A DNA stretch of 64,000 nucleotides from Shimia sediminis (GTDB lineage Bacteria; Pseudomonadota; Alphaproteobacteria; Rhodobacterales; Rhodobacteraceae). The notes below the pieces were generated by a model. That model saw only the letters and a list, made by a program, of their open reading frames with translations, was not told the DNA's origin and searched no databases. The stretch is taken from assembly GCF_003990645.1 (NCBI RefSeq), contig NZ_RYZK01000005.1:186001-250000 (forward strand), in the 5' to 3' direction. Shown in pieces: positions 1 through 8,590 of this stretch (the first letter of the stretch is position 1; every line of letters begins with the position of its first letter). Made by a program: the position numbers and the translations under genes.

Positions 1-591
1 GCCAACCCGCGTGACCCGGAAGTGGATGTGCTGACGCGGCTCATCCACACCGAGGGCGATCACCTGACCGAGGTCGAGCTGTATCAGAACTGTATCTTCA
101 TCCTGAACGCAGGGCATGAGACCACAACCAATCTGATCGGCAATTCGATTGCCTTGCTGGATCAGCACCGGGACAAACGCGCCGAGTTGATTGCCAATCC
201 GCAGCTGATCACCACGGCGGTGGATGAGTTCCTGCGCATGGAAAGCCCGAACCAGTTTGGCAACCGGCTGACCACAGCCGAGGTTGAGATGCACGGGTTC
301 ACCATTCCCAAAGGCACGGATATTCACCTGTGCATGGGCGGCGCAAACCGCGACCCGGCACAGTTCCCGAACCCCGATGAGATGGTTTTGGACCGCCGCC
401 CGAACAAGCACATCGCCTTTGCTGGCGGCGCGCATACCTGTGTCGGCCTGACGCTGGCCCGCATGGAGGGACGCATTGCGGTGGGGCGTTTCCTGGAGCG
501 TTATCCGAACTACGAGATCCTGCCCGGAGCGCTGCGCGGAGGCCGTCTGCGGTTCCGGGGCTTTGCCAGCCTGCCCGCACGTTTGGGTTAG
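1..591 (+). CDS. cytochrome P450, C-terminal part (5-prime end outside window)
   Basis: Heme-thiolate monooxygenase; the window opens inside the gene and reading frame 1 is open from base 1. Visible are the I-helix oxygen-binding motif AGHETT (fragment residues 37-42), the K-helix ExxR (EFLR) and the heme loop FAGGAHTCVG, with the axial Cys at fragment residue 147. The loop has FAGGAHTC where FGxGxHxC is usual, a common bacterial variation. The fragment ends with a normal C-terminus. Bacterial class I P450s need a ferredoxin and a ferredoxin reductase; a candidate reductase lies far away at 41072-42280, so a partnership is only a guess. Substrate is unknown. Confidence 0.95.
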   Translation, partial: ANPRDPEVDVLTRLIHTEGDHLTEVELYQNCIFILNAGHETTTNLIGNSIALLDQHRDKRAELIANPQLITTAVDEFLRMESPNQFGNRLTTAEVEMHGFTIPKGTDIHLCMGGANRDPAQFPNPDEMVLDRRPNKHIAFAGGAHTCVGLTLARMEGRIAVGRFLERYPNYEILPGALRGGRLRFRGFASLPARLG

Positions 592-659
592 GCCGTCAGA
601 CTTCATTGGCATGGTTTTCCCGCTAGTGATCCGGGAGGCCGCCTGACCACTTTTGGGGA

Positions 660-705
660 CCAAGGCTTTTGAAAAAGCCTTGGCAAAATTCTTTGAAGAA
701 TTTTG
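660..705. repeat. tandem palindrome pair (double hairpin) after the P450 gene
   Basis: Two perfect palindromes stand side by side. The first has 11-bp arms CCAAGGCTTTT (660-670) and its complement (673-683) around a 2-nt centre. The second has 10-bp arms CAAAATTCTT (684-693) and its complement (696-705) around TG. The same layout, with different but internally matching arms, recurs at 32899-32941. It may end the P450 transcript as a rho-independent type structure, though no long T tract follows. Confidence 0.8.
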
Positions 706-765
706 GCCCGCCGCGACAGGGACACGTATCAGCAGACGTTGAGTGGGTCTCGTGTCGCAAACTCA

Positions 766-795
766 TTGACCGACCGTTCGGTCGTGTATTAGACT
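766..795 (+). promoter_or_regulatory. paaZ promoter with TetR-type operator
   Basis: A -35-like TTGACC (766-771) and a -10-like TAGACT (790-795) enclose a palindrome CGACCG-TT-CGGTCG (771-784). An operator lying between -35 and -10 suits simple repression. The ACCGACCG/CGGTCG form resembles sites of TetR-family regulators of aromatic and acyl-CoA catabolism such as PaaR. The regulator itself is not in the window upstream; assignment to PaaR is inference. The paaZ ribosome site AGGAG follows at 840-844. Confidence 0.55.
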
Positions 796-852
796 GTCCG
801 GCAAAGACCGGATTCGAACGTCGCGGGATGCGACAGGACGAGGAGACAAGAA

Positions 853-2883
853 ATGACTGTCCAACAGATTTCCAGCTTTGCCGCAGGTGAGTGGCTGGCC
901 CCCGGCGCGGGCGCGCGCAACATTGCCAGTGCCGTCACCGGCGAGGTGATCGCCAGCGCGGGCAACAATGATCTCGACGTGCAGGCGATGCTGGACTACG
1001 GGCGCAATGTGGGTGGCCCTGCCCTGCGCAAGATGACCTTTCACGACCGCGCGCGGATGCTGAAGGCCGTGGCGCTGTACCTGCGCGAGCATCGTCAGGC
1101 GATGTATGATCTTTCGTTTGACACAGGTGCCACGCAGTCCGACCACATGATCGACATTGATGGCGGCATCGGCACCATGCTGGTCTTTGCCTCGAAAGGC
1201 CGTCGCGAGATGCCGGACGGGCATGTCTATCTGGACGGTGAGATTGAGCAACTGTCGCGCAACGGCACATTCCTGGGGCAGCACATCTGCACGCCCTTGC
1301 AGGGTGTTGCGGTGCATATCAACGCCTATAACTTTCCGGTTTGGGGCATGCTGGAAAAACTGGCGCCCACCATTCTGGCGGGTGTGCCTTGTATCGTGAA
1401 ACCTGCCACCAACTCGTGTTACGTGACCGAGCTGTGCGTGCGGCTGATGATCGAGTCCGGGCTGATGCCTGCGGGGTCCGTACAATTGGTTTCGGGCGGT
1501 CTGGGCGACATGCTGGACCGGTTGGGCATGATGGATGTGGTCAGCTTTACCGGCTCTGCCGATACCGCGCTGAAGCTGCGGTCAAACCCGATCCTGTTGG
1601 AGAACTCGGTACGGTTTGTGGCGGAGCAGGATTCCCTCAACGCCTCGATCCTCGGGCCGGATGCGGTGCCGGGAACGCCCGAGTTCGATCTGTTCGTGAA
1701 AGAAGTGCAGCGTGAGATGACCACCAAGGCGGGGCAGAAATGTACCGCGATCCGCCGCATCATTGCGCCGGAAAACACCGTTCAGGCGGTGATCGAAGCG
1801 CTGTCGGACCGGCTGGCCAAAACCGTGATCGGTGATCCGCGTCTGGACACCACCCGCATGGGGGCGCTGGTCTCTGGCGGTCAGAAACGTGACGTGCTGG
1901 AGAAGGCCGCGATCATCGGTCAGGAAGCGGAGCGCGTGTTTGGCGATCCGGAGAATTTTATCGTGGATGGGGCGGACGCCGAGAAAGGCGCCTTTGTGCC
2001 GCCGATGCTGTTCCATTGCGCCAACCCCGACAGCGCCGAGCGCGTGCATGACACCGAGGCCTTTGGCCCGGTCAGCACGATCATGGGCTACCGCGATGTC
2101 GATCACGCGATTGAGCTGGTCAACAAGGGCATGGGCTCGCTTGTGGCCTCGGTCATCACCCATGACGCCGATGTGGCGCGTCAGGTGGCGATTGGCGCAG
2201 GCGCCTATCATGGGCGTCTGTACTTTAACAACCGCGACTCGATGAAAGAGTCGACCGGCCATGGCTCGCCCCTGCCCCATATGGTGCATGGTGGCCCCGG
2301 TCGTGCCGGTGGTGGCGAGGAAATGGGCGGCGTGCGCGGTGTGAAACACTATATGCAACGCACCGCCATTCAGGGTTCACCCGATATCCTTTCGGCGATT
2401 GGTGGCACCTGGGTGCCCGGTGGCACAGAGATCAAAGGCCCGGCGCATCCCTTCACGCGCAGCTTTCACGAGGTGTCGATTGGCGAAACGCTGCACACCG
2501 AGCCGCGCACCGTCACGATGGACGACATCGAGCATTTCGCCAATTTCACCGGTGACACCTTCTATGCCCACATGGATCAGGAGGCCGCCGAGCGGAACCC
2601 GTTCTTTCCGGGGCGCGTGGCGCATGGTTATCTGTTGCTCAGCTTTGCGGCGGGTCTGTTTGTCGAGCCGAACGAAGGGCCTGTTCTGGCCAACACCGGT
2701 CTGGACAACTTGCGCTTTATGAAGCCGGTCTCGGCCGGGGACAGCATCAAGGTGCGCCTGACGGTCAAGAAAAAGACCCCGCGCAATGATGAGTACGGCG
2801 AGGTGCGCTGGCACGTGACCCTGACCAATCAGGATGACGAGATGGTTGCGGAATACGAGCTGCTGACCATGAACGCCTACTGA
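853..2883 (+). CDS. paaZ: bifunctional ring-opening hydrolase / semialdehyde dehydrogenase PaaZ
   Basis: Opens oxepin-CoA and oxidises the resulting semialdehyde in the aerobic phenylacetyl-CoA pathway. 676 residues, the normal size for the two-domain enzyme. The N-terminal aldehyde dehydrogenase domain (about 1-520) carries the general base Glu258 (AEQDSLN) and catalytic Cys297 (GQKCTA). The C-terminal MaoC-like hydratase domain (about 540-676) has the hot-dog active pair Asp568 and His573 (DTFYAH). Start ATG is preceded by AGGAG at 840-844. A PaaX-family regulator follows at 2959. The paaABCDE oxygenase and paaK genes are not in the window, so the pathway must be split or continue elsewhere. 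Confidence 0.96.
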   Translation: MTVQQISSFAAGEWLAPGAGARNIASAVTGEVIASAGNNDLDVQAMLDYGRNVGGPALRKMTFHDRARMLKAVALYLREHRQAMYDLSFDTGATQSDHMIDIDGGIGTMLVFASKGRREMPDGHVYLDGEIEQLSRNGTFLGQHICTPLQGVAVHINAYNFPVWGMLEKLAPTILAGVPCIVKPATNSCYVTELCVRLMIESGLMPAGSVQLVSGGLGDMLDRLGMMDVVSFTGSADTALKLRSNPILLENSVRFVAEQDSLNASILGPDAVPGTPEFDLFVKEVQREMTTKAGQKCTAIRRIIAPENTVQAVIEALSDRLAKTVIGDPRLDTTRMGALVSGGQKRDVLEKAAIIGQEAERVFGDPENFIVDGADAEKGAFVPPMLFHCANPDSAERVHDTEAFGPVSTIMGYRDVDHAIELVNKGMGSLVASVITHDADVARQVAIGAGAYHGRLYFNNRDSMKESTGHGSPLPHMVHGGPGRAGGGEEMGGVRGVKHYMQRTAIQGSPDILSAIGGTWVPGGTEIKGPAHPFTRSFHEVSIGETLHTEPRTVTMDDIEHFANFTGDTFYAHMDQEAAERNPFFPGRVAHGYLLLSFAAGLFVEPNEGPVLANTGLDNLRFMKPVSAGDSIKVRLTVKKKTPRNDEYGEVRWHVTLTNQDDEMVAEYELLTMNAY

Positions 2884-2892
2884 GGTGTCGGG

Positions 2893-2921
2893 GTAGGTCG
2901 GACAAAGTTTGTCCGACCTAC
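2893..2921. repeat. 29-bp perfect palindrome between paaZ and paaX
   Basis: Arms GTAGGTCGGACAAA (2893-2906) and its exact complement (2908-2921) flank a single G. It starts 9 nt after the paaZ stop. It may act as a transcript 3-prime hairpin or be a REP-like element; a GTAGGT-flanked hairpin also occurs near 63905-63930 on the other strand. No T tract follows, and it does not resemble the known E. coli PaaX box. Confidence 0.75.
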
Positions 2922-2958
2922 GGGTGCTCTGGCCAAACACCGCAAGCCCGGATATTGA

Positions 2959-3783
2959 ATGGGCATGCGTGAAGACCCCAAAACCTGGTTTGCCGAGAGC
3001 GTCGAAGTTCTGACCTACAACCGCAATCAGCGGGTGTGGTCGATCATCGTGACCATTTTTGGCGATCTCGCCCAGCGCCCCGGTGACCGGATCAGCGGCG
3101 CGGTGCTGTCACGCCTGACCGAGCCGATGGGCATCAAGCCCGAGGCCATGCGGGTGGCGTTGCACCGGTTGCGGGGAGATGGCTGGATTCAGAGCGAACG
3201 TGAAGGGCGCGCCAGCCACTACTCGTTGACCGAAAGTGGCCTGGCGCAAAGCCGCGCCGCCAGCCCGAGGATCTATCAGCGCAGTCTCGACACCCCTGAG
3301 GCCTGGCAATTGAGCGTCGCCCCCCCGGCGCGGCAGGGCGGCAAGGGGGCCCGGGACAAGGCGATGCGCCGTAAAGGCGTGCTGCCGGTGGCGCCGGGAG
3401 TGTTCCTGACCTCTGCCCAGGCTGAGACGGTGCCGGACAGCCTGACCATGGTGGGCATCGTGGATCATGTGCCTGACTGGCTGCGCCACAAGATCGCGCC
3501 TGCGCCGGTGATGCTGGCCTATGAAGACCTTGAGATCGCGCTGGACCGGTTTGCGGCCAAGTGCGAGGCCATGCCGCCGCTTGGCCCGTTGCAGATCGCG
3601 ACGCTGCGCACGATCCTCGTGCATGTCTGGCGCAAGGCGCTGTTTTCCCATGCCGACCTGCCGCCGCATTTCTTTCCCGAAGGCTGGAAGGGTCCGGCGT
3701 GCCGCAGCAAGGCGCTGGACCTGCTGGACCGGCTCGGCCGCCCCGAATTGGCGGTGCTGGAGCAGGCCGGGGCAAGCCCCTAG
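2959..3783 (+). CDS. paaX: PaaX-family transcriptional regulator
   Basis: Likely phenylacetyl-CoA-responsive repressor of phenylacetate genes. 274 residues, close to the usual 300-310. The N-terminal winged helix (about 25-110) includes the family-typical stretch GIKPEAMRVALHRLRGDGW, followed by a wing with SHYSLTESG; the rest is the PaaX central and C-terminal region. It follows paaZ on the same strand with a 75-nt gap that holds a strong palindrome. No clear ribosome site precedes ATG 2959; ATG 2965 is an alternative. Regulation of the upstream paaZ is inferred from context only. Confidence 0.88.
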   Translation: MGMREDPKTWFAESVEVLTYNRNQRVWSIIVTIFGDLAQRPGDRISGAVLSRLTEPMGIKPEAMRVALHRLRGDGWIQSEREGRASHYSLTESGLAQSRAASPRIYQRSLDTPEAWQLSVAPPARQGGKGARDKAMRRKGVLPVAPGVFLTSAQAETVPDSLTMVGIVDHVPDWLRHKIAPAPVMLAYEDLEIALDRFAAKCEAMPPLGPLQIATLRTILVHVWRKALFSHADLPPHFFPEGWKGPACRSKALDLLDRLGRPELAVLEQAGASP

Positions 3784-3785
3784 GC

Positions 3786-4121
3786 ATGGATTTGCAAAGC
3801 TCGGACTATCAGGCGTTCAAGCTTTGGCTGTCCGATGTTTTGCCGATAGACCGGGATATCCTGCATGTGCTGATTGGCTTGCTGCTGGTGGGGATCGCCG
3901 TTCTGTGGTGCCGCAGGGGGGTGCGGTTGGCACCCTTTGTGGCAGCCCTGAGCGGGGCGCTGTTGCTGGGTGTTGGCATGGAGCTGCTGGACATGCGCGA
4001 TAACATCCAAACCCTTGGCCGCTGGCGCTGGCAGGCGAGCCTGTGGGATGTCGCACGCACGATCCTGATCCCCGCGATTGCGGTGATGGTGGTGGCTTGG
4101 AAATTGCGACGGGTGGGCTGA
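3786..4121 (+). CDS. small membrane protein, function unknown
   Basis: 111 residues, starting 2 nt after the paaX stop, so probably cotranslated with it. Three hydrophobic stretches can be seen: LHVLIGLLLVGIAVLW (about 26-41), a LAPFVAALSGALLLGVG segment (about 49-65) and a TILIPAIAVMVVAW segment near the C-terminus. That suggests three membrane helices with a basic C-terminal KLRRVG. I do not recognise a family. Its end lies 3 nt from the convergent hpaR-like gene. A link with phenylacetate use would be guesswork. Confidence 0.75.
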   Translation: MDLQSSDYQAFKLWLSDVLPIDRDILHVLIGLLLVGIAVLWCRRGVRLAPFVAALSGALLLGVGMELLDMRDNIQTLGRWRWQASLWDVARTILIPAIAVMVVAWKLRRVG

Positions 4122-4124
4122 GCC

Positions 4125-4565
4125 CTAGTCGTCGAGCGCGGTCAGCTCATTCAGGAGGTCGATCAGCACTTCGTGGCGATCATCGCCCAGCCGTTCCCGC
4201 AGGTCGGTCAGAATCTTGCGAGAGGTGTCCATGTTGACGGCGATGATGTGGCGTCCCGTTTCCGTCGCGCGGATGATCTGGCGACGGCGGTCGGATTCAT
4301 CACGCTCGCGGGTGACAAAGCCTTTGTCTTCGAGTTTCTGCAGGATGCGTGTCAGGCTGGGCAGCAACAGAACCGCGCGTTCAGCGATTGACGTCGGGTC
4401 CATCGGCCCCTCTTCGTCCAGCACACGCAGGACCCGCCATTGCTGTTCGGTGACACCGGCATCGGCCAGCATTCCGCGGATCGGCCACATGACACGTTCT
4501 CGGGCGCGCAGGAGCGCGATGGGGAGGGATCGGGTGGTGGACGGGTTTTTAGTCTTTGACGCCAT
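4125..4565 (-). CDS. MarR-family regulator, HpaR-like
   Basis: 146-residue winged-helix regulator. The layout fits the HpaR/HpcR group (homoprotocatechuate operon repressor): N-terminal SLPIALLRARERVMWPIRGML, DNA-binding helices in EEGPMDPTSIAERAVLLLPSLT, and the wing RERDESDRRRQ with the MarR DxRxR signature. It is divergent from the aromatic amino acid decarboxylase gene at 4679, and an inverted repeat overlapping that promoter (4630-4650) is a plausible operator. The effector is probably an aromatic acid or amine, by family analogy. No homoprotocatechuate genes are seen nearby. Confidence 0.88.
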   Translation of the reverse strand: MASKTKNPSTTRSLPIALLRARERVMWPIRGMLADAGVTEQQWRVLRVLDEEGPMDPTSIAERAVLLLPSLTRILQKLEDKGFVTRERDESDRRRQIIRATETGRHIIAVNMDTSRKILTDLRERLGDDRHEVLIDLLNELTALDD

Positions 4566-4611
4566 AGATCATTCATGCACGTTGCCATTCAAAAGGGCAA
4601 TATGGATTGGG

Positions 4612-4650
4612 TTGTCAACGTTGTCGCACTTTGTTAACTTGTTAAACAAA
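4612..4650 (+). promoter_or_regulatory. decarboxylase promoter with candidate MarR operator
   Basis: A -35 TTGTCA (4612-4617) and a -10 TAACTT (4635-4640) are separated by 17 bp. The inverted repeat TTTGTT ... AACAAA (4630-4635 / 4645-4650) covers the -10 box. It sits in the 113-nt divergent region between the MarR-type regulator and the decarboxylase, so autoregulation plus control of the decarboxylase is the simple reading. The ribosome site GAGGGAG precedes ATG 4679. Confidence 0.5.
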
Positions 4651-4678
4651 AGCAGCATGAAAATCTGAGGGAGACGCC

Positions 4679-6091
4679 ATGAACTGGGATGATTTTGCCA
4701 AGTGGGGTGCAAAGTTCGCGGATTGGGCCAAGAGCTATCACGAAACCATTCGCGACCGTCCGGTCCGGGCACAGGTGGCACCGGGCGAGGTATTCAATGC
4801 GCTCCCCGTGACCCCGCCGGATACGGGCACCGACATGGAAGAGATCTTTGCCGATTTCGAACGCATCGTCATGCCGGGCATCACCCATTGGCAGCATCCC
4901 CGCTTTTTTGCCTATTTCCCGACCAATGCGACCCCGCCAACGGTGCTGGCCGATTACATGATCGCCAACCTGTCTGCACAGTGCATGCTGTGGCAGACCT
5001 CGCCCGCCGCGACCGAGATGGAAACCCGCGTTCTGGATTGGTTGCGTCAGGGCATGGGGTTGCCCGAGGGTTTCCACGGCGTCATTCAGGACAGCGCCAG
5101 TGGCGCCACACTGGCCGCCGTGCTGACAATGCGGGAAAAGGCACTGGGCTGGGCCGGTAACATCGAAGGGCTGCCCGGACAGAAACCTCTGCGCATCTAT
5201 GCCAGTTCCGAGGTGCACACGTCGATTGACCGGGCGATCTGGATTTCGGGCATTGGTCAGGACAACCTGATCCGCATCCCGATTGCAGGTGCGCAAAGGG
5301 GCATGGACCCGGCGGCGCTGGATGCGGCCATCCGGGCCGATCTGGATGCGGGCATGGTGCCGGCTGGCGTCATCTTGTGCGTTGGCGGCACGGGCACCGG
5401 TGCGACGGACCCGATTGCCGACTGTATCGCGGTTGCCAAAAAGCACGGGCTTTACGTGCATGTTGACGCGGCATGGGCCGGGAATGCGATGATCTGCCCC
5501 GAGTTCCGGCCGCTGTGGGACGGTGTCGAGCACGCCGACAGTCTGGTCTTTAACCCTTACAAGTGGATTGGCGGACAGTTTGATGGGTCGGTGCATTTTG
5601 TGCGCTCGCCCGAAGATCTGACGCGCACCCTGGCGATCAGCCCGGAGTACCTGAAGACCCATGGCAAGGATGGGATCATCAATTATTCGGAATGGTCGGT
5701 GCCGCTGGGACGGCGGTTCCGCGCGCTCAAGCTGTGGTTTCTCATTCGCTCATACGGTCTGGACGGGTTACGCGGCAGGATTCGCAACCACGTCGCGTGG
5801 TCGCGAGAGCTGCACGACAGGCTGGCGCGGGAGCCGGATTTCGAGATCGTGACACCGCCGATGTGGTCGCTTTGGACGTTCCGCTATGCGCCTGAAGGGG
5901 CGGAAGACCTCGACGCGCTCAATCTTCGGCTGGTCAATGCGATCAATGACGATGGCCGTATCTACCTGACGCAGACCCGCGTGGACGGGGCGCTGGCGAT
6001 CCGGTTTCAGGCCGGGCATTTCGATGCCACGCGCGAGGATGTCATGATGGCCTATGATGTGATCTGCGAGATCGCACGGGGTTTGCGTTGA
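4679..6091 (+). CDS. PLP-dependent aromatic L-amino-acid decarboxylase family protein
   Basis: Group II decarboxylase that would convert an aromatic amino acid (Phe, Tyr, Trp or DOPA) to the amine and CO2. 470 residues, normal length. The PLP Schiff-base Lys295 is in NPYKW, the pyridine-binding Asp263 is in VDAAWAG, and the cofactor-stacking His is in EVHTS. The substrate-side stretch THWQHPRFFAYFP is family-typical. The divergent HpaR-like regulator and nearby paaZ/paaX suggest a route from phenylalanine through phenethylamine to phenylacetate, but the amine oxidase and aldehyde dehydrogenase for that route are not in the window. Substrate preference, or an aldehyde-synthase activity, cannot be read from sequence alone. 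Confidence 0.92.
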   Translation: MNWDDFAKWGAKFADWAKSYHETIRDRPVRAQVAPGEVFNALPVTPPDTGTDMEEIFADFERIVMPGITHWQHPRFFAYFPTNATPPTVLADYMIANLSAQCMLWQTSPAATEMETRVLDWLRQGMGLPEGFHGVIQDSASGATLAAVLTMREKALGWAGNIEGLPGQKPLRIYASSEVHTSIDRAIWISGIGQDNLIRIPIAGAQRGMDPAALDAAIRADLDAGMVPAGVILCVGGTGTGATDPIADCIAVAKKHGLYVHVDAAWAGNAMICPEFRPLWDGVEHADSLVFNPYKWIGGQFDGSVHFVRSPEDLTRTLAISPEYLKTHGKDGIINYSEWSVPLGRRFRALKLWFLIRSYGLDGLRGRIRNHVAWSRELHDRLAREPDFEIVTPPMWSLWTFRYAPEGAEDLDALNLRLVNAINDDGRIYLTQTRVDGALAIRFQAGHFDATREDVMMAYDVICEIARGLR

Positions 6092-6095
6092 GAGA

Positions 6096-7265
6096 TTACG
6101 CGGGCAAGGCCTGATCCAGTTTGGCGGCGGCAAGCGCATAGCCGCCGGACGCGCCATCGACAAAGTGCATGTGCCCGGCATCGGTCGCAGAGGGCACAAG
6201 GCAGGTCATCATGGCCTGCGCCTGCGTGTGCAGACCATAGTTGACGAGGCCCTGCTCTGCGGCCTCTTTCAGAACCACTTCGATCCGCGCCTGCGCCTGG
6301 GCGTCGCAATCGAGGGTCATTTTCAAGCCGTCATCGAATTTGCGGAAATCGGCGTTGGGGCCAATGCTGCGGCGATAGTCCGTTGAGTTGAACCTGCCCA
6401 TGCGCAGGCGCGCGGAGAAGATCACAAAGATCATCAGGTTCAGCGCCAGAAGCGACAGTTTCTTCAGCCAAACGGGGCGCGTGCCGTGCTGGGCCTGGGC
6501 CTCGATCCCAAGGCCCGGTGGCGGGAACCCGAAGCCGGGGCCATCGTCAGGGACCGGGTGGCCGCCACGGTCATTGCCATCGGTGGTGCGGATGACGTCT
6601 TGCGCGACCTTGGCAAAGGCCTCGGGCGAGACGCCGGCGCTGGGTTTCATGACCAGCGACAAGATGGTTCCGTTTTGCGCGTCCATGTTGGACCAACGGC
6701 ACGAGAGGCCGGTGAGGTCGGGGGCTGTCACAGGATCAGGCGTGTCGAGCATGCGCAGGTTGCCGGCTTTCATCTGGGTTTCGGCCCAGGCCAGCCCACC
6801 GCCAGAGAACATGGCAAAGTCGACCGCCTCGGACGGAGCGTGGCGCGCAACGCGCACGTCCTGTCCAGCGCGACGGATGTCGGCGACGGTGACCATGGCA
6901 ACACGCAGGGTGATCGAGAACTCTTGCTCGGCCCAATGCTGCACCGCCAGGAGCGCGCGTTCGGCGGCCACGCGTTGCGTTGGCCAGACCGCAAAGCCTG
7001 CACCGTCCCCGGCAAAAATGTAGGGCACGGGCCTGAGCTCGGCGGCATTAAGCTGGGCAGAGATCACCGCAGCGCCGACCATGTTCACAACCTTGTAGCG
7101 CCCGGCGGCAATCTCGTTGGTGGAGCCGACAATATCCGCCACGCCCACCACCCAATCATCGGGCAGAGGCATATAGGCATCAGGCGCTGCGAGACGGGAA
7201 AACTCCGCAATGCGGGGCAGGTTTTTATAAAAATCTTGGGTTGAATGCGGCAAATGCTGGTCCAT
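6096..7265 (-). CDS. DUF3095 family protein
   Basis: 389 residues. The N-terminal part shows the DUF3095 pattern GVADIVGSTNEIAAGRYK followed by VNMVGAA and FAGDGAGFAV, which looks like a degenerate nucleotide-cyclase/GGDEF-type fold with a metal-binding Asp. A hydrophobic segment SLLALNLMIFVIFSARL lies near residue 275, so membrane association is possible. Function is not established for the family. It converges on the decarboxylase (stop codons 5 nt apart) and is divergent from the MFS transporter. Confidence 0.85.
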   Translation of the reverse strand: MDQHLPHSTQDFYKNLPRIAEFSRLAAPDAYMPLPDDWVVGVADIVGSTNEIAAGRYKVVNMVGAAVISAQLNAAELRPVPYIFAGDGAGFAVWPTQRVAAERALLAVQHWAEQEFSITLRVAMVTVADIRRAGQDVRVARHAPSEAVDFAMFSGGGLAWAETQMKAGNLRMLDTPDPVTAPDLTGLSCRWSNMDAQNGTILSLVMKPSAGVSPEAFAKVAQDVIRTTDGNDRGGHPVPDDGPGFGFPPPGLGIEAQAQHGTRPVWLKKLSLLALNLMIFVIFSARLRMGRFNSTDYRRSIGPNADFRKFDDGLKMTLDCDAQAQARIEVVLKEAAEQGLVNYGLHTQAQAMMTCLVPSATDAGHMHFVDGASGGYALAAAKLDQALPA

Positions 7266-7413
7266 GGTTCAAAGCTGTCCCTTTCTATTGATACGTAGGT
7301 GGGCGCGGTTCGGATCAGTACAACGCACGATGGCGCACAAGCACGTGAAGCGACCTCTTGCCTTTCATGCGTGGCTGGGGTCATGTCTTGGGACTTGTCG
7401 AGGGGACCCGAAG

Positions 7414-8586
7414 ATGCGCGCTGACCTGATCCTGTTGTGCTTTGCCTATGTGCTGAGCCAGTTCTTTCGCTCGTTTCTGGCGGTGCTGACGCAGGTCCTG
7501 AAGACCGATATCGGGGCAACGCCCGAGGATCTGGCCTTTGCCTCGGGGCTCTGGTTTCTGATCTTTGCGGCGATGCAGATCCCGGTGGGGGCCGCGCTGG
7601 ACCGGATCGGGCCGCGATTGACCTCGTCGGCGCTGCTGCTGATCGGCGGCGGTGGCGGGGCACTGTTGTTCTCTTTCGCGACAACGCCCGCGCATATCAA
7701 TGTCGCCATGGCGCTGATCGGGATCGGCTGTTCGCCCGTGCTGATGGCGAGTTATTACATCTTTGCGCGCAGCTATCCGGCGGCGCAGTTTGCCACGCTG
7801 GCGGCGCTGATGCTGGGCGTCGGCTCGGTCGGCAATCTCGTGGCGTCCTATCCGATGGCCTGGGCCGCCGAGGCAATCGGCTGGCGCATGTCGCTGGTGG
7901 CGCTTGCCGCGTTCAGCGCGGTGACGGCGATCGGTCTGGGGCTGATGGTCAAGGACCCGCCCAAGGTCGAGCATGACGAAAAAGGATCGGTTCTGGATCT
8001 GTTGAAGATGCCGGCGCTGTGGCTGTTGTTCCCGCTGATGTTTGTCAATTACATGCCCGCGGCCGGAATCCGGGGCCTGTGGATTGGCCCCTATCTGGGT
8101 GATGTCTTTGCCATGACAACCGGCCAGATCGGCACGGCGACGCTGGTGATGGGGCTGGCGATGATCGGCGGAACGCTGGTCTATGGCCCCTCGGACCGGA
8201 TATTTGGCACCCGCAAGTGGGTGATCGTTGTCGGCAACACGCTGGTCGCGCTGAGTTGCTTTGCTCTGGCGTGGTTCATCGAGAGCGGCCCGGTCACGGC
8301 CATTGCGCTGATGGCGGCCGTGGGGTTCTGCGGCGCGTCGTTTCCGGTCATCATTGCCCATGCCCGCAGTTTCTTTCCCCCGCATCTGACGGGGCGCGGC
8401 GTGACGCTTTTGAACCTCTTTGGCATCGGCGGCGTTGGCGTGATGCAGCCCCTGTCGGGCAAGCTGCACGGCGCGATGGCAGACAGCGCGCCAGTGCTGG
8501 CCTATCAGACATTGTTTGTCCTGTTCGGGTTGCTGACCCTTGTGGGTGTCGCGATCTACCTGTTCAGCCAGGACAGAACGGACTGA
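7414..8586 (+). CDS. MFS transporter
   Basis: Major facilitator superfamily membrane transporter, 390 residues with about 12 hydrophobic helices. The loop after helix 2 has the MFS motif A variant GAALDRIGPR. The frame is open upstream to 7264, but ATG 7414 is preferred: it begins the first membrane helix (LILLCFAYVLSQFF), has GAGGGG upstream, and the upstream extension is basic and does not look like a real N-terminus. Four nt separate its stop from the glycosyltransferase start, so the two are probably one operon. Substrate unknown. Confidence 0.88.
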   Translation: MRADLILLCFAYVLSQFFRSFLAVLTQVLKTDIGATPEDLAFASGLWFLIFAAMQIPVGAALDRIGPRLTSSALLLIGGGGGALLFSFATTPAHINVAMALIGIGCSPVLMASYYIFARSYPAAQFATLAALMLGVGSVGNLVASYPMAWAAEAIGWRMSLVALAAFSAVTAIGLGLMVKDPPKVEHDEKGSVLDLLKMPALWLLFPLMFVNYMPAAGIRGLWIGPYLGDVFAMTTGQIGTATLVMGLAMIGGTLVYGPSDRIFGTRKWVIVVGNTLVALSCFALAWFIESGPVTAIALMAAVGFCGASFPVIIAHARSFFPPHLTGRGVTLLNLFGIGGVGVMQPLSGKLHGAMADSAPVLAYQTLFVLFGLLTLVGVAIYLFSQDRTD

Positions 8587-8590
8587 TCCC

